A stretch of 64,000 nucleotides of DNA, taken from positions 939,652 through 1,003,651 of the forward strand of contig NW_005434658.1 in NCBI RefSeq assembly GCF_000315625.1. Direction: 5' to 3'. Both the position numbers and the translations under genes were made by a program. The notes under the pieces were generated by a model, which searched no databases, had not been told where the DNA came from, and worked only from the letters and a program-made list of their open reading frames with translations. This DNA is from Guillardia theta CCMP2712 (Eukaryota; Cryptophyceae; Pyrenomonadales; Geminigeraceae). Shown here one piece after another: positions 20,040 to 32,349 of this stretch (positions within the stretch are counted from its first letter, which is position 1; each line of letters opens with the position of its first letter).

Positions 20040-20485
20040 GAGGACCGGTGGCTTCAACTTGAATTGCTGAACTATCTCCAGCCTCCGAGGCTCCGAGTCA
20101 CTAGTAATAGGCTGAGTCACAAGGCCGGTCACCGGACTCGGGGGGGGGCGCCGGGCCGCCGGGCCGACTCAGCCGCCAGTGACTCAGTAAGCCCGGAGTC
20201 CGAGTCTCGGAGTCCGATCTGGGGCCTGCCGTCATCGTCGGACGGTCCGACTGCCGCAAGTCCGATCGTCGCCGGCATACTGAGCCTTTTCGAACTTCGA
20301 AAGTTCGTGGTACTGCTAGTGACTGTCCGAGAACTTTCAGTTTTGACAGGCGTCGAACAATGCAGCAGTGCGTCACAGCGTTGAAACAGTGCAGGACTCC
20401 GGGAGGAGGAGACACGAGCCTGAACAGTGTGTCCGAGGACTCAGGAATGACCGCCGACTCATTGAGGCTCGGATGTTATATTACA
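20040..20485. repeat. GC-rich cryptic-repeat island 2
   Basis: Preceded by the G-rich tract GGGGGGTATAAAAGGGGGTGGGGTAT (about 20,000-20,028). Words CCGAGTCACTAGT, GCCGGTCACCGGACTC, GGAGTCCGAGTCTCGGAGTCCG recur, many of them self-complementary. No ORF is supported. Confidence 0.6.
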
Positions 20486-20492
20486 AGTTGCA

Positions 20493-21179
20493 TCAGACTG
20501 AACGTCTGAGCATCGGTACGCGGGTTCCGGCAATAGGAGCAGCGTAAGGAACGACGTCTCCTCGAGTCCCTGCAAGCTCACGAGATATTGCGAGACCAAC
20601 GGGGTCACAACAGAAGCATCCGCTGAGGAGGGAGAGGACAAGCTGTTGCAGCACCAGGCACCCGTTCAAGACGACCACCACGTAGAAGAGCGCGCTCGAG
20701 AAGTAACATACTTGCGAGTAGTTCGTTGGAAGTGTAGTTTGATTTTGACCATCTGCAGAAGGAGTCAGAGGTGTCAACACAGCGGCAGCTCCTTTGTTAT
20801 CACCGCAAACGATTTGTCGTGAATACAAAGTCATCGAGGCGCCTATTGCGCAGATCGCCATCCCAATCAAGCTCATGAACATCACTGACATCACTCCTCC
20901 CCTGCTTCCTCTCGTCCCCGCGTAGAGTCCGATTGCGCCAAAAGTGATTGGAAAGAGCGCGGGCATGGAGCTCCAGGCTGCTAGGACATTCACAAACGTG
21001 TTCAAGAGGTGATGGGATATGGTGCATCCGGTCACTGTGTAGATCTTGCAGGTATCGTCCAGCGGCAACGTGATGAGAACAACGCTTACAATGAAGAGCA
21101 CGGTCGCCAACACAATCCCCAACACGCACATGAGCATGAAGGGACGGTAGACAAACCACACGTTCCCCGATCCAGGCAT
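20493..21179 (-). CDS. Four-transmembrane protein of unknown function
   Basis: A 228-residue intronless ORF with ATG at 21179. Four hydrophobic segments: about 12-38 (FMLMCVLGIVLATVLFIVSVVL), 62-88, 96-118 (VMSVMFMSLIGMAICAIGA) and 160-188 (FYVVVVLNGCLVLQQLVLSLLS). The loop between TM3 and TM4 has Cys residues and two N-glycosylation sequons (NQT, NYS), so it is probably outside or lumenal. The C-terminus carries a CFCCDP motif, a possible palmitoylation site, followed by an Arg-rich tail. The overall plan resembles tetraspan proteins (MARVEL/tetraspanin-like), but I recognise no family signature. Confidence 0.65.
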   Translation of the reverse strand: MPGSGNVWFVYRPFMLMCVLGIVLATVLFIVSVVLITLPLDDTCKIYTVTGCTISHHLLNTFVNVLAAWSSMPALFPITFGAIGLYAGTRGSRGGVMSVMFMSLIGMAICAIGASMTLYSRQIVCGDNKGAAAVLTPLTPSADGQNQTTLPTNYSQVCYFSSALFYVVVVLNGCLVLQQLVLSLLSGCFCCDPVGLAISRELAGTRGDVVPYAAPIAGTRVPMLRRSV

Positions 21180-21769
21180 CGCGCTTGGTAGAAAACTTTC
21201 TCCTGTGGATTCGAAGAGCGAGCAAAGGATCCTCTCACGTTTTGATCTTTCTGATTGGTTCGGCCTAAAAGTTCAAGGAATGTGTTACACAGACGAAAAA
21301 GCAAAGAAGGAATAATCATCTCTCTTCCATAATTTCTAATGACAAGGATTGTTTCCCTCTTTCATCTCTTTCCCCATTGTTTCACTTCTTCACTACACCG
21401 CGCGCTATCTCTCCCCCTGCGCCGGGCGCAGTCAACTTCAGGCCGGAAGCTACCCCATCACGTTTCTCTCACTTGGCATTGCTCTGTCTTCTCTTGGGCT
21501 CCTCCTCTCCCCTCTCCTCCCTCCTATCCTTTCCCTCGACGTTGGACTTTTCCATCTTCCCCCCCCCCCCCATGCTCCCCCGCCACCCTCACCCCGCCTC
21601 CATCTCCGTTGCTCATGTTTGTCCGTCATCCAGCATTGTGGCTGGTCTGTCATTTGACAGGGTGGAAAGATAGGGTGGGTTATAACCAACCAGGGGTATG
21701 TTCAAAAGTTGTCCTCATAAGTACCCCCTCCCAGCATATGGCTTCTCAGGGTAGACTTGAAGTTCAGTA
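21180..21769. other. Intergenic, pyrimidine tract and G/C-rich tract
   Basis: Probable promoter of the four-TM gene on the left, then a CT-rich stretch with a run of ten C near 21,560 and a GGGTGGAAAGATAGGGTGGGTTATAACC tract near 21,660 just before island 3. No gene seen. Confidence 0.45.
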
Positions 21770-22560
21770 GGACCGGGTGGTGGAATCGCCTCAGTCAACC
21801 TTCAACTCCAAGAGGGTACTATTAGTTCTCGCCGACACTGAGGGAGGGGTAGTGCTGTAGGCCCGTTGCATCTCATAGGTAACGGTATTGATGACGCCGG
21901 CACCGTGCCAGTGCCGCACTGCCGGGCAGTGCTCCTGACACTGTCGCACTGGCCAAACGGCGAGTCTCGAAGAGACTGAGTGACTTCCGGCGAAAAGACA
22001 GCGAGACTCCAAAAGGCCGCCGAAGGAATGAGACGCATACCGGAATGCATCCACGATGATCGGATGGCGCGGCGAAGGACAGGGCCGGGAGGCCTTGAGC
22101 CGCTGGGCCGACTCATGCGTTTGCAGCGCGGGCCGCCTGGCACTGCGGCCGCCCGGCCGGCGGCCGCGGCGGCCGCCGGATTGACGCCGAGGTAGTCAAC
22201 GGCGACTCGAATCCGCGCCCGGGCCGAGCAGCCTCCAATTGGCAGGCTGGCAGGCTGGCAGGCTGGCCCTGAGGCTGGCAGGCTGGCAAGTTAAGCGGGC
22301 CCGGCGCACTCAGTGTAGTACGGTGTACTCCGTACGGGGTCGGATCGTACCGTATCGGTACTACAGCCTGAGACTTAGGCTGCAAAACTTCACGCGGCGA
22401 CTCGTGTGTCGGCTCTCTCGGGCCGGCCGGGCTCAGGGCCGGGGCCGGGCCAACCGGGGGCCGGCGGGTGGCACTGTACGGTGACAAACACTGTGACTGC
22501 ACTGCAAGGCTTGTACGGACGGTCGGACGGTCAGCGGCGCTGAGCCCGGCTCAGCGGAAT
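21770..22560. repeat. GC-rich cryptic-repeat island 3
   Basis: The largest of the islands. It contains four and more GGCAGGCTGGCAG decamer-type tandem words (22,240-22,290), CGGTGTACTCCGTACGGGGTCGGATCGTACCG-type quasi-palindromes (22,320-22,360), and CCGGCCGGCGGCCGCGGCGGCC. No real ORF. Confidence 0.6.
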
Positions 22561-22972
22561 GAGGGGGATGAGGGAGATGAGTGGCGGGAAAAGCAAGGGA
22601 ATGTAAAACATGAAGCGTTAGGGAGAGAGAGCGGGAAAGAGACGAGTAGAAAGATGCAGAGTAGCAGCAGGATCAAGGTCACGAGAAGAAGGAACGTATG
22701 GGATCAAGGGTTGCAAATGTATGAGCAGGGGATAGTTTGAACAGGAGAGGCCAGCGTGAGCGCTTGATCTGAGCAGGAGCAAGTGCGAGGAAGTCGAGAG
22801 TTGGGGTTGAAAGATCATTTATCAAAGAAGAGGGAAGAGGAGACATTGAAAAGATGCCAGGGAGATCTTTCCTCAGCGAGATAGCCCTTCCTCCTTGCTT
22901 TCCCTCCTCAGATGCCAAGGAGAGATGCTGAGGAGGAAAAGCAAACTCATTGACCTCTTCCTCACAGGCAGA

Positions 22973-23514
22973 ATGCTCACAGTGAATCTGTCTGAAGATC
23001 AACGCGAGGTACTCAGTCCATCATCCTCTACTACCGAATCACATGTTTCCCCTCAGGCCTTCGAATCGTTGCAGTCAACGTACAATGGTCACAGAAACAA
23101 GCATCGCTCTGTGCTCGCTCAGCTCGGACTAGTGGAGCGCGAGAGGAAGAGGAATACTCTGACTCTCAATGAGCTGGAGGCGCTTCCAACCAACACCAAC
23201 ACCTACAAGGCCATCGGCAAGATGTTTCTCATGGTGCGCATATGCTGGTGCTGGTGGTGCTTGTGCTGGCTGCTGCTGCTGCTTCTGCTGCTGCTTCTGC
23301 ACTCCCCATGACTTTCGTCTCTCGTCTCTTGCAGGAGCCCTGTGACAAACTCAAGGCCGAGTTGGTGTCAGCAAACCAGGAGGGGGAGCAGAGCGCTAAG
23401 AAGTTGAGCGAGCAGAAGGCAGCGCTTGAGAACGCTCTGAGTGACTCAGAGCAGAAGATCAAAGACTTTCTTGACACTCATGGAACGAAGGAGGGAGGAG
23501 AGAAGCAAGAGTGA
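22973..23514 (+). CDS. PFDN1: Prefoldin subunit 1
   Basis: Three exons join exactly: 22973-23008, 23057-23233 and 23335-23514, giving 130 residues. The sequence has the beta-prefoldin plan: an N-terminal coiled coil (LSEDQREAFESLQSTYNGHRNKH), a central two-strand hairpin region with LTLNELEALPTNTNTYKAIGKMFLM, and a C-terminal coiled coil (KLSEQKAALENALSDSEQKIKDFL). LP-x-Y-x-x-x-GxMF is the diagnostic stretch. It is part of the hexameric co-chaperone that hands unfolded actin and tubulin to CCT. Intron 2 contains a GCTGCT run. ATG at 22973 gives the family's usual length. Confidence 0.85.
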
Positions 23515-23917
23515 AGAATGTAGGAGGGAGAAGCAGAGATGGAAGCAAGTCATAGTGGGAAATGAGAAGGGCGTGAAGGTTTCGGTTGTTTATCTTGATC
23601 AACAACTTCAACTTGCTGCTCGGGTCTTTCCTTCTCTTACCATTACATGCTGCCTGTCTTTCCTCTTCCCCTTCCCCGAGTTATCTATCGACCTCAACCC
23701 TCCTCCACCGCACGCTACCTCCCTCGTGCGACTCCCCCCCCCCCCCCCCCTCCCCCGAGAAACAATCCTAGCTTACCCCTCCTCTTGCTCCTCTGCTAAT
23801 GTTGCAACCCCCTCGCACCGCTCCTCGTCTGAACTCCTTCACTTCGCTACGTCTGCGTCTGCACCCTTGCTCTCGCGCTGAATCCCAGCTTCCGCCCTCG
23901 CGGTTGTCCCGGCAGGT
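23515..23917. other. Intergenic between convergent genes
   Basis: CT-rich DNA with a run of about fourteen C at 23,735-23,750. No gene seen; it contains the 3' ends of the prefoldin and LRR genes. Confidence 0.45.
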
Positions 23918-26900
23918 TCATGTTTGCCGCAGTCGCTCTGTGCTGGGGGTTAGCTCGAAGCAGCACCAGGCGAGCAGCTCACCGAGCTTCGAGCGCTGCC
24001 GACGCCATGGCAGCGGCGGCGCCTGACGGAATGCCACCGATGCCCACGACCTTGGAGCCGGGACGATCCCCCGAGCGAGGCCGACCGACCCCTCGCGCCC
24101 TGTCTTAGGCGTCAGCAGCTGAAGGCGCTCCCAGCTCAGGCTCACTTTTCCGCAAACTTGCTGTGAGGACTCGCTCGTCTCTCGGCTGCTAAGGCCCAGT
24201 TTTCCACGTCCCGTTGCTGCGAGGAGGAAGTGACGAGGAGGGCAGTGAGGAAGTGACGCTACCTGATCCCCGTCGCTTGTGCTCCCGGTGCTGCTGCTCC
24301 CGATCCGTGGGCGGCCGCTGATCTTGCCTGCGGCGAGATCAACAAAAAGCTGACGAAGAGGAGGAGGGGAGGGAGGAGCACCAGCCGGAAGGAAGAAATC
24401 TCCGGTGGAGTTGTGGAAGGGATGCCAGTCGATCTCTGAGCGGGCCGAGTCCACGTTCTTGCTGCCCAGCCCGATACAGACGAAGGAGGCAGTGCCGGCA
24501 GAGCCGCCTTGATGCTGAGCAGCCGGGAGGTGGGACTGAACTCCTCCTCCCAGTTGATCGAAAGTCACTGAAGACAACTTGATTGGGACCTTCCCAGCGC
24601 TCTGGTTGGCAACTGCCTGAGCTACGGCCTGGCTGGGGTAGTTGGAGTTGTTTCGGGCGTCGATGGTGAACAAGATGTCCACTCGCTCTCTCTCCTCCAC
24701 TGTGACCTCCTTGTTGTCAAGCAGCTTCAGCGTAGGAAGCTTCTGAATCGCCGTCGCTCTGTACAGCTGCTTCCGCGCGACTGGATTGTTTGCCTGAGAG
24801 CCAACGAGGTCAGGAGGTATGGCAGGGCGGAGAAAAGGAGGACAAGGTCCATGCAAAAGACGGAGGGGGGAGGGAGTAGGGAACAGTTGGAGGACGAGCG
24901 AGGAGGAGGAAGAGGAGGGAGCAAAGAAGGTTGAGCAGAATGACGCGGAGGGAAAGAAGGGATGGGAAGACTGACCAGCGTCAGGTCAACAACAGCTGGG
25001 AGAGGTGACAGTTTGTCAATGTCGGACATCTCTGAGATCCTGTTGGAGCCGACGTGGAGGACTTGTAACTTAGGAAGGGGAAGGAAATTGGAGAGAGACT
25101 TGAGGCCGTTCTCCTCGATGTACAGCTCCCTCAGGTTCTTCAGGGGAGAGAAAGCACCGTACTCCACATGGCGGATCTTGTTCTTGTCCAGCACCAGCTC
25201 ACGAACTTGCGTGAGGTTCTCGAGGCCGTCGATACGAGAGATGTCGTTGCCTTGCACGAAGAGGACTTTGAGGTTGGAGAGAGGAAGGAGGCGGAGCGAA
25301 GCGAGAGAGTGGATCTCGTTGAAGCCGAGCTGCAGGACTTCGAGGGAGGAGAAGGCGATGACGGGTACCACCGGAGCGTCCGAGCCGTTGCGCTGCTTCT
25401 CAGGGAGCAGGTTCTCGATCCGGTTGTGGTTGAGGCGGAGGACAGAGAGGGAGCTGAGGTCGGCGATGCCGGTGAGGTCGGTGATGAGGTTGTTGTCCAG
25501 GTTGAGGATCCGGAGGTTGGGGAAAAAGGCGCCGGTGATGCAGTCGGCTGTGTCGCGGATCTTGCAGGAGGCGAGGTCGAGCTCGCTGACATGGCCGAAG
25601 CTGCTATGCCCCAACCTGTCCACCAGGAACTCCTCCGACAGCCTCCCACTGTACGTCTCGTTCGCACTCGACTGCTCGCCGCTCTCCACCCCGAGGCCGT
25701 CCAGGACTTTGAGCTTCTTGAGGTGGAAGATGGTGTAGAGCCGATAGTCTCCGCGCGTCGCCACAGGGTTGCCAGAGAGATCGAAGATGATAAGCTTGGG
25801 GAGAGGGCGGAGCTGCAGGATCTGCTTCGTCTCTTCCACCTTGTTGTTCCCCACGTACAACTCCAGTAGGGTCGTCAAAGTGTTGAGGCCACTCAGAGTT
25901 TCGATCTCGTTGTCTTCCAGCGACAGCTGAACGATGTTGGTCAGGCCTTCCAAGCCCTCGATCCTCGCTATCTTGTTCTTCCCCAGGTCCAGCTTCTTCA
26001 GGTTCACCAGAGTTGACAGGAATTCTATCTTAGAGATCCGGTTCTCCTCCATCAGCAGCTCCTCCAGGAGAGTACATCTCTCGAGTCCCTGGAGCGAGAG
26101 GATCTCATTGTCACATACCGACAGCACCCTGAGGTTCACGAGCTTCTCGAGGTTCGAGAGTTTCCTCAGGTGCCGATGGTTCAGCTCCAGATCCACCACT
26201 CGCTCACACCACGAGTCGTCGTCAGGCCCGTGCGACACGAGCTCCTTGTCAGACAAGGTTCGCACCCGATGGCTCTGCGGGAGAAGGCTCCAGGTCGACC
26301 TCCGCTGGACGAAAGCGCACTCCTTGATCATGTTCAGCTTGATGGACGATGTGTTGGTCAGCGCCTCCTGCCGCTCAGACTCGGACACTTTCCTCCCATC
26401 GAGCATCTCGAGCTTCAGCAGGCGGCGGAGCACGTAGAACCGATAGCTCTTGAGCTCGCAGACAGCGTTGTTGGAGAGGTTGAGGACGATCAGATTGGGC
26501 GTGTACTTGCGCAGGGCAGAGAGATCCTCCGCCCGGTAGAGGAGGTTGTTGTTGACCTCCAAGGATGTGAGAGTAGAAAGCGTCTTCAAGTTGTCCAGCC
26601 TGCGGATCAGGTTGAAACTGAGATCGAGCGTCTTGAGGGACACGAAGGTTTCCAGTCCTTCGATTTTGGAGATCTCGTTGAAGCTCAAGATCAGCGTCTC
26701 GAGGTTGACCAGCCCCGTCAGGTTCTCGAGCTTCTTGATCGAGTTGCTGTGCAGGTTGAGGTATTTGACGTTTGAGAGGTCGGCGCCGCAACGGACCATG
26801 ATGGTGTCAAGTGATATCATGGTGATGCTGGACCTGTCGGGGATGATGGGCGGAGAGTTGAGGATCTTTGTACACTCGTCTTCCTCTGGACGGTTCGACT

Positions 26901-29090
26901 GGATCTTCAAGTTGCACTGGTACAAGAACTTGATGAGAGACCTCGCGAGGGGGCCCATGTCGCTTGCCTCAGTCTCGTTCTGAGGATGGAGGACTCCCTT
27001 CTCGACCAGCTCCGTCATGAAGGACAAGGGCGGGTCCGGGATGCTCTTGTGCTTCATGACGTACTCGAACTCCACGAGGTATTCCGGCAGGACGAGGTAG
27101 TGGTCGAACACGAACCACGTTCGCTGCTTCGTGTCAGCTGGTTTCACCCTGTACACGGAGTCATGCTTGGGGTAGCTGTTGCGGTTCAGAGGCAGCGGCT
27201 TCTGGGCGTCCAAGTCGTCCTCCGGCTCGTCCTGCCCTGTCTCTGCGTTGGTCTTGCTCGAGCTCTTCTCAGCTGTGCAGCGAGCAAGAAACACTTTGGT
27301 GATCAACAGTTGCCCGTTGCCGAGCTCGATTCCGAATCTCATTTTCGGGGTGCCGTCGGGGTTGCATGCTATGCCCTGCTTCTTCAGAGCGTCTTGTATG
27401 CGCGGGATGTCGGCAATGGACAGACTGTTGGACAGCGACACAGCTGCCTCCATGCCGATCTCCCCGTAGAAGTCTGCAGCGCGGAATCCTTCTTCTGCCA
27501 CTCGCAAGATCTCTCCAGGCAATCTAGGAAGCGAGAAGCAAAAGTCACAAACAGTCACTTTCTCCGCATGGCAGGTTCACCTGGGGTCCTGTCCATAGAA
27601 GAGATACTCCAGACTCCGTTTGTACGAACCGTCTGAGGTGTCAACAAGCTGCTCTAGCCGCTCCTCGAACCGGTTGCGTAGGAACCGGTTGTGAATTCTT
27701 GTCACACGTACGACCCTGAGGTCACTGACACCGTAGGATTGAAAATCTTGTTGGAAGAACCGAGAGTTGACCAGATCCACGCAACTTGAGTACCAGACGT
27801 CTGATGGCTTACCATCTTCAAGCCGAATGTTTCCACCCGTTTCAAGCTCAACGATCAAGCGGCTCGTGTTGTAATCAGATATCGCACAGACCTGCAGTAG
27901 AGATGAGAACAATTGAGAATCAGAGGGAAGACGATCATCTCCTTTGTCACCTGTGTCTTCATGTTAAGCATCATGTCTTCAGCTTCTTGGATCTCGTTTT
28001 GCTTGTTCTCAATCGCCTGGTATGAATCTTTCAGGGAAGAAACAGAAAATGTAGGGATTCACCTCTTTCAACAGCTTCAGCTTAGCTTTGTAAGAAGCTG
28101 CCTGGTTGGCATCCATCGTTGCTTTCCCATATTGGCACTCCTGAGTTTCACGCTCGATATCCTAGCAAATGCTCAGACTTCAAGTGTGTTCGATTCCAAA
28201 TGACAAACCTTTTGTTGACGAATCAGCAGCATCAAGGTCTTGCTCAATTCTTCTTTCAAGTTCAAACAGGCATCTCGTCCTTTTCTCAAGATATTGGTGG
28301 TATTTCGTTTGAGTGTTTTGATCCTCATGTTGTAATACATCTTCTTCTTCATGTATGTTGCTTCTGCAAGCTGCTTTCCCTCTTCAGGAATCGGTAGAGT
28401 GTCCATGTGAGACAGCTGCTGCAGATGAAAGAACACATAGGTTTGATAGTTACAGAGATCGCAAACAGGGTTGTCGCCCCAATCAGGATCGTTGAAAGCT
28501 AGTTTTCTGAGAGATGTCGACCTCGTAATGTTCAGAAGGTCCTTGAAGCTCCACAGCTCATTTCCAGCAAGATTCAGCTCTGACAGATTTGTACAGCTAT
28601 CTAATGACGATCCGATCTCATGGATTTTGTTTCGCGCCAGAGAGAGCTGTTTCAGGTTGCAAAGAGAGTCCAGGTTTTCTATTTCGCTGATCTCGTTGTC
28701 CTGCAGCCACAGAGTCTGAATCAGAGTGAGGTGTTGCAAGTTCTCCAATTTCCTGATCTTATTCGAGTATAAGAAAAGGCGCTCCAGCTTTATGTTGTTG
28801 TCTAGGCCCTTTATCTTTGAGATGTTCGTTTCACATATCCACAGGCTTTCAAGGTGACGCAGCGCGTCCAAACACTCAATCTCATAGATGGCTTGTTGGC
28901 AGATGAATAGGCTTGTCAACCCAGTGAAGATATCAAGGGATTGGATCTTAGAGAAGTTGAACAAGAACATCTCGATTTGCTTGACAGATTCTGGTTCCTC
29001 CTGCGCAACCTTGTCGGAGATACCATTTGCTTCAAGGATTCCCTTGAGGGCTTCTGCAGCCCCTTTAATCTTCCCAGACACTGGCGCCAT
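23918..29090 (-). CDS. LRRC9: LRRC9-like leucine-rich-repeat protein (SDS22-type), multi-exon
   Basis: ATG at 29090. The first large exon (to about 28209) has six SDS22-type LRRs (IQTLWLQDNEISEIENLDSL) and the cap DNPVCDLCNYQTYVFFHL, then MYYNMRIKTLKR, both typical of LRRC9. Short coiled-coil exons follow (about 28060-28158 and 27972-28019). An exon near 27590-27912 (VCAISDYNTSRLIVELETGGN, LEYLFYGQDP) comes next. A huge exon (about 24980-27530) then carries a globular segment and three further LRR blocks. The final exon (from about 24815) ends the last LRR cap. The 3' end is uncertain: the frame stays open to 23918, but a donor-like GT at about 24270 suggests the true end may be further left or earlier. 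LRRC9 homologues occur in ciliated organisms; a flagellar role is inferred. Confidence 0.75.
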
Positions 29091-30140
29091 CAGATATGCA
29101 TGCGATTCAAAGCATTATCGATTGCAAATTATGCTCCATGCGCACATGACGGAAGTTGACGAGGGAAGTCTGAATTCATGTCATTTCGACAGGAAATCGA
29201 ATAATGAGTCATCGGATCAAACGATAGAAACTAACTTAGAAGAGATATATTCAGCATTCATCAACTAGAGCTATAACCATAAGCCAACGAGCAGTAACGA
29301 GATGGGCATGAAACATTGATTTGAAATAGATAAGTTTCTTGTACGCGATCAACATGATTTTGCAAGCGGAAGGAGAGATAACGAATGCATTCTTTACAGC
29401 CACTTATGATATTACTGCCGATGAGATCATGGCCATGATTATGTTGTTGTTGTGTTGATGATGATTATGATAATGACGAAAGTGAGTTATTAGTGATTGA
29501 ATTATTCAATAAGTAATCAAAGCGTTCGAGATGTTTGATGACGATAGAGATGGTCACGTTGAAGGTGATAATGATCGTAGATGATATTGATAATTATGCA
29601 AAGAATAGTAGTCCAGTTGATAACCACTATAACGCTGGCATCATCGGAAAGGAAGCATACAGACGTAAAGTGACAATCAAACATGATGATATCAGTGATG
29701 ATGAAGACTTTCTACATGGGGAGTGTGAAAACCAATAGGTATAGTCGATTACACATTTCTGGTGAGTCCAATGATTTCTTTCCTCTGCTCGGGGAATAAC
29801 TTCTCCTCCTCCTCCTACCTGCCGCTTTTTCCCTGCCGTCGGCCATCGTCCGTTCCCCTGCAGTGGATGGCCCGCCTCCTTAATATCTCACATATCCGCC
29901 CACCTACCCTCTCTATTCCTGCAACTCCACCCCACCCTTCTCATCTAAAACCACCTGAAGTTAAGACCTCTACCCCTCCCTTCGAGTCAAAATACCCCCT
30001 TATGACACAGGGCCCTCCCCTTCAAATTCATACCCCACCCATCTTTTTTTCATTCACCCCTACCTGCTCCTATTCAATAGTACCTACCACTACCCTCACC
30101 CTTCCCTTCATCTCTTATCGAGGGTGGTGAAAGTTGGGGA
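29091..30140. other. Intergenic: AT-richer stretch then C-rich tract
   Basis: Positions 29,100-29,750 are comparatively AT-rich with GATGATGAT-like words and only short ORFs. Positions 29,900-30,110 form a C-rich tract (CCACCCCACCC, CTACCCCTCCC, AAAATACCCCCTTA), directly left of island 4. No gene is supported. Confidence 0.5.
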
Positions 30141-30149
30141 GGTCGTCGA

Positions 30150-30790
30150 ATGGCTAATCTGAGTCCGCCTCAGTAGTACATTTCAAATCCGAGTCAGTCG
30201 AGTGGTCCGATCACCGGGTGCCACTCCGAGTCACTCGGCTGAGCCTCCGGACTCGTGGCCCCGGCGAACCCGGCAGTTGCACCGGCCCGGGCTGCAGTGC
30301 GGGGGGCGGCCGTGACCCTTTGCTCAATAAGCTTCCGAGGAAACTTGATGGGGCCGGGCCCGCCGGGCGGTCAGCGTGGCCGCGCCCGCGGCACCCCCGG
30401 GCGCAGCCTGTCGGAGCCAGCGGCCCCGGCGGCCCCTCGGACCGGCGCCGGGACCGTCTCCCGGAGCCTCGGAGGCTCCCGGAGTCCGACTGCCGTGCCG
30501 CCAGCCTGCCTGTCAGGGACTCGGCCGCCCGGCCCGCCGGCCGGGCGTCTGACCCACCGGCGGCCCGGGGGGGACCTGCGCGCAGTGAGTTCTCTCATTC
30601 TCATACATAGCAGTAAGTAGTATCGTCCGTGACGTGCCGCTGCAGTGCGGCGGGGCCCGGCGGCCTGGCCGCGGCGGCCATCATGATCCGGCCCAGCCGG
30701 GCGGACTGAGTGACTAAGTTCAAGCCTCGGTTGTGCCGTGGCCGTGCGGGGGCCACCAGTTGAACGCGTTCAGTAATGATGTCGACAATC
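30150..30790. repeat. GC-rich cryptic-repeat island 4
   Basis: Very GC-rich with GAGTCAGTCGAGTGGTCC, CCCGGCGGCCCC, GGAGCCTCGGAGGCTCCCGGAGTCC and similar nested inverted words. ORFs here are Pro/Ala/Gly/Arg artefacts of composition and occur on several frames at once. Confidence 0.6.
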
Positions 30791-32349
30791 ATGCGGCTGT
30801 GACTTAGCTTGGTGCCAATCTGGACATTGTAGGCATTCTGCTGCTCAAATGAATGCGATTGAGTGTTACAGAGGCTTCGAGGAAAAGTTACGTTGACAAA
30901 AAGTCTGATTAAGAGAAGTAAAGTATGAAATTGGCTCCAAGACTTTCAAGATCATGTTTCTAAATCGTTCAAATTGAATTTTCAATACTGCAATCAACAT
31001 TCAATATCCGCTGTAACATCCTCCCTGGTCGAAAATATTTCTGTACAAGGTCCCCTCATGCGCTTTTCTTATTCCAGCAGGCATATTTCTCATCGACACT
31101 GCCGCTGAAGCATTTCAACGCACCAGAGTAAGAGGAAGAGTCAACTGGGCTCATCCATGTGCCTTTGAGCAATCGCATCGCATCATGGCGTTCCCCGGTA
31201 GAAACTCCATCTACCATCGATGTTAGTAAACCATCAAACGAGTGCTGGTGGACGATGCTTGGCACACTAATTTGCCGCACAAAATCCTCCGAACCCATCT
31301 TCTACCTCTCATTTGTTCCCAAAACCGCATCACAAAACTCACCTACGACGCCCGCCTCTGACGACCAGTAAATGGACGATGGAAGCATCGTCATCCTGAG
31401 GCCTTCGAACATCCTGGTCGAGCAAGCCTGCTCTTTTTCTCTTGTTCACAGCAGGATTAGTACCTCGCGCTAGCTGTTGCAGGGTGACGATGAGTCACGT
31501 CTGGACTGCTTCTTTCCTCCTTGCTCCCGCTCTCACTTGTCTTCAGTTACACCCACGCCATGTCCTCCCCTCAGCGCAAATAGCAACCAAAACTGCAGTT
31601 CTTGAGCCCGCCTCACGAATTTATCACCTACCCCACTAGTTCCGGTTGCACTTGCTGCAAACCATGGGTGCATGATATTCTTTCTATGAAATCCAGTTCC
31701 CCTCAGGATGCGTATTAGCAAATAAATAAAGGCATCAAATACTTCACATGAATATTGACTACCCCTCGTAGAAGGTACAATCAGCGGTTGGGGTGGGGGT
31801 ATCATGAAGAGGTACAGAAAGTGGCTCTTCGACATGGGATGTCTCTTCGGGTGCCTAGGGCTAATACCACCCCTCCTTCCTAGAGGAAGTACCCCCCACC
31901 CACCCCCCAATTTAAAGCTCTGCGTCCTAACCTTTCACACATCCTGCAGGTATGGCATGCGATGCTCACGTGGACGGTGTTTGATGGAAGGCGCCCGTTC
32001 GCCTTGCCTCTTCTTCGATGAGCTTCTGATAACATCACTCTTCCAACCGAACTGATTGTTGTTACACTCGTCCTGAAGCTTTGTTTTTTTCTGTTTGTTG
32101 ATGGTTGTCTGCGGTTTGTACTGTAGATTTTCATCCGAGACACGTGTTATGCAAGAATGATTCATCCTCGTCTCTACTGTCTCAAAGAGACGTATCCGAT
32201 CTAATTTTGCAGCTCCTTATTGTGTTCTGTATTGTGACTTCAGATGCTTGTGCCACCTTCCTATTGCTGCCCCTATGATTGATGACTCATCATGGATTTT
32301 TTCCTCCATTGCAAGCCCTCACTTCAATTGTCTCTAATTTATGTTACAG
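30791..32349. other. Intergenic, no convincing gene
   Basis: An 80-codon ORF on the minus strand (31056-31298) has unremarkable composition, but no family or splice context supports it. A G-rich GGTTGGGGTGGGGGTATCATG tract and its near-complement CCACCCCTCC...CCCACCC lie at 31,780-31,910. The last 70 bp are pyrimidine-rich and end in TTACAG right before the next ATG. Confidence 0.4.

Noticed and set aside
24962-27636. Plus-strand ORFs of 140-260 codons across the LRR gene
   Set aside because: They are antisense shadows of a long, GC3-rich LRR coding region.
30218-30620. Long Pro/Ala/Arg ORFs in the GC islands (also 20.1, 22.1-22.5, 51.2-51.9 and 58.3-58.8 kb)
   Set aside because: High GC makes stops rare, so several frames are open at once; none has a plausible protein sequence or splice structure.
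31056-31298. 80-codon minus-strand ORF as a gene
   Set aside because: No splice partners, no homology recognised, and length is within chance for this composition.
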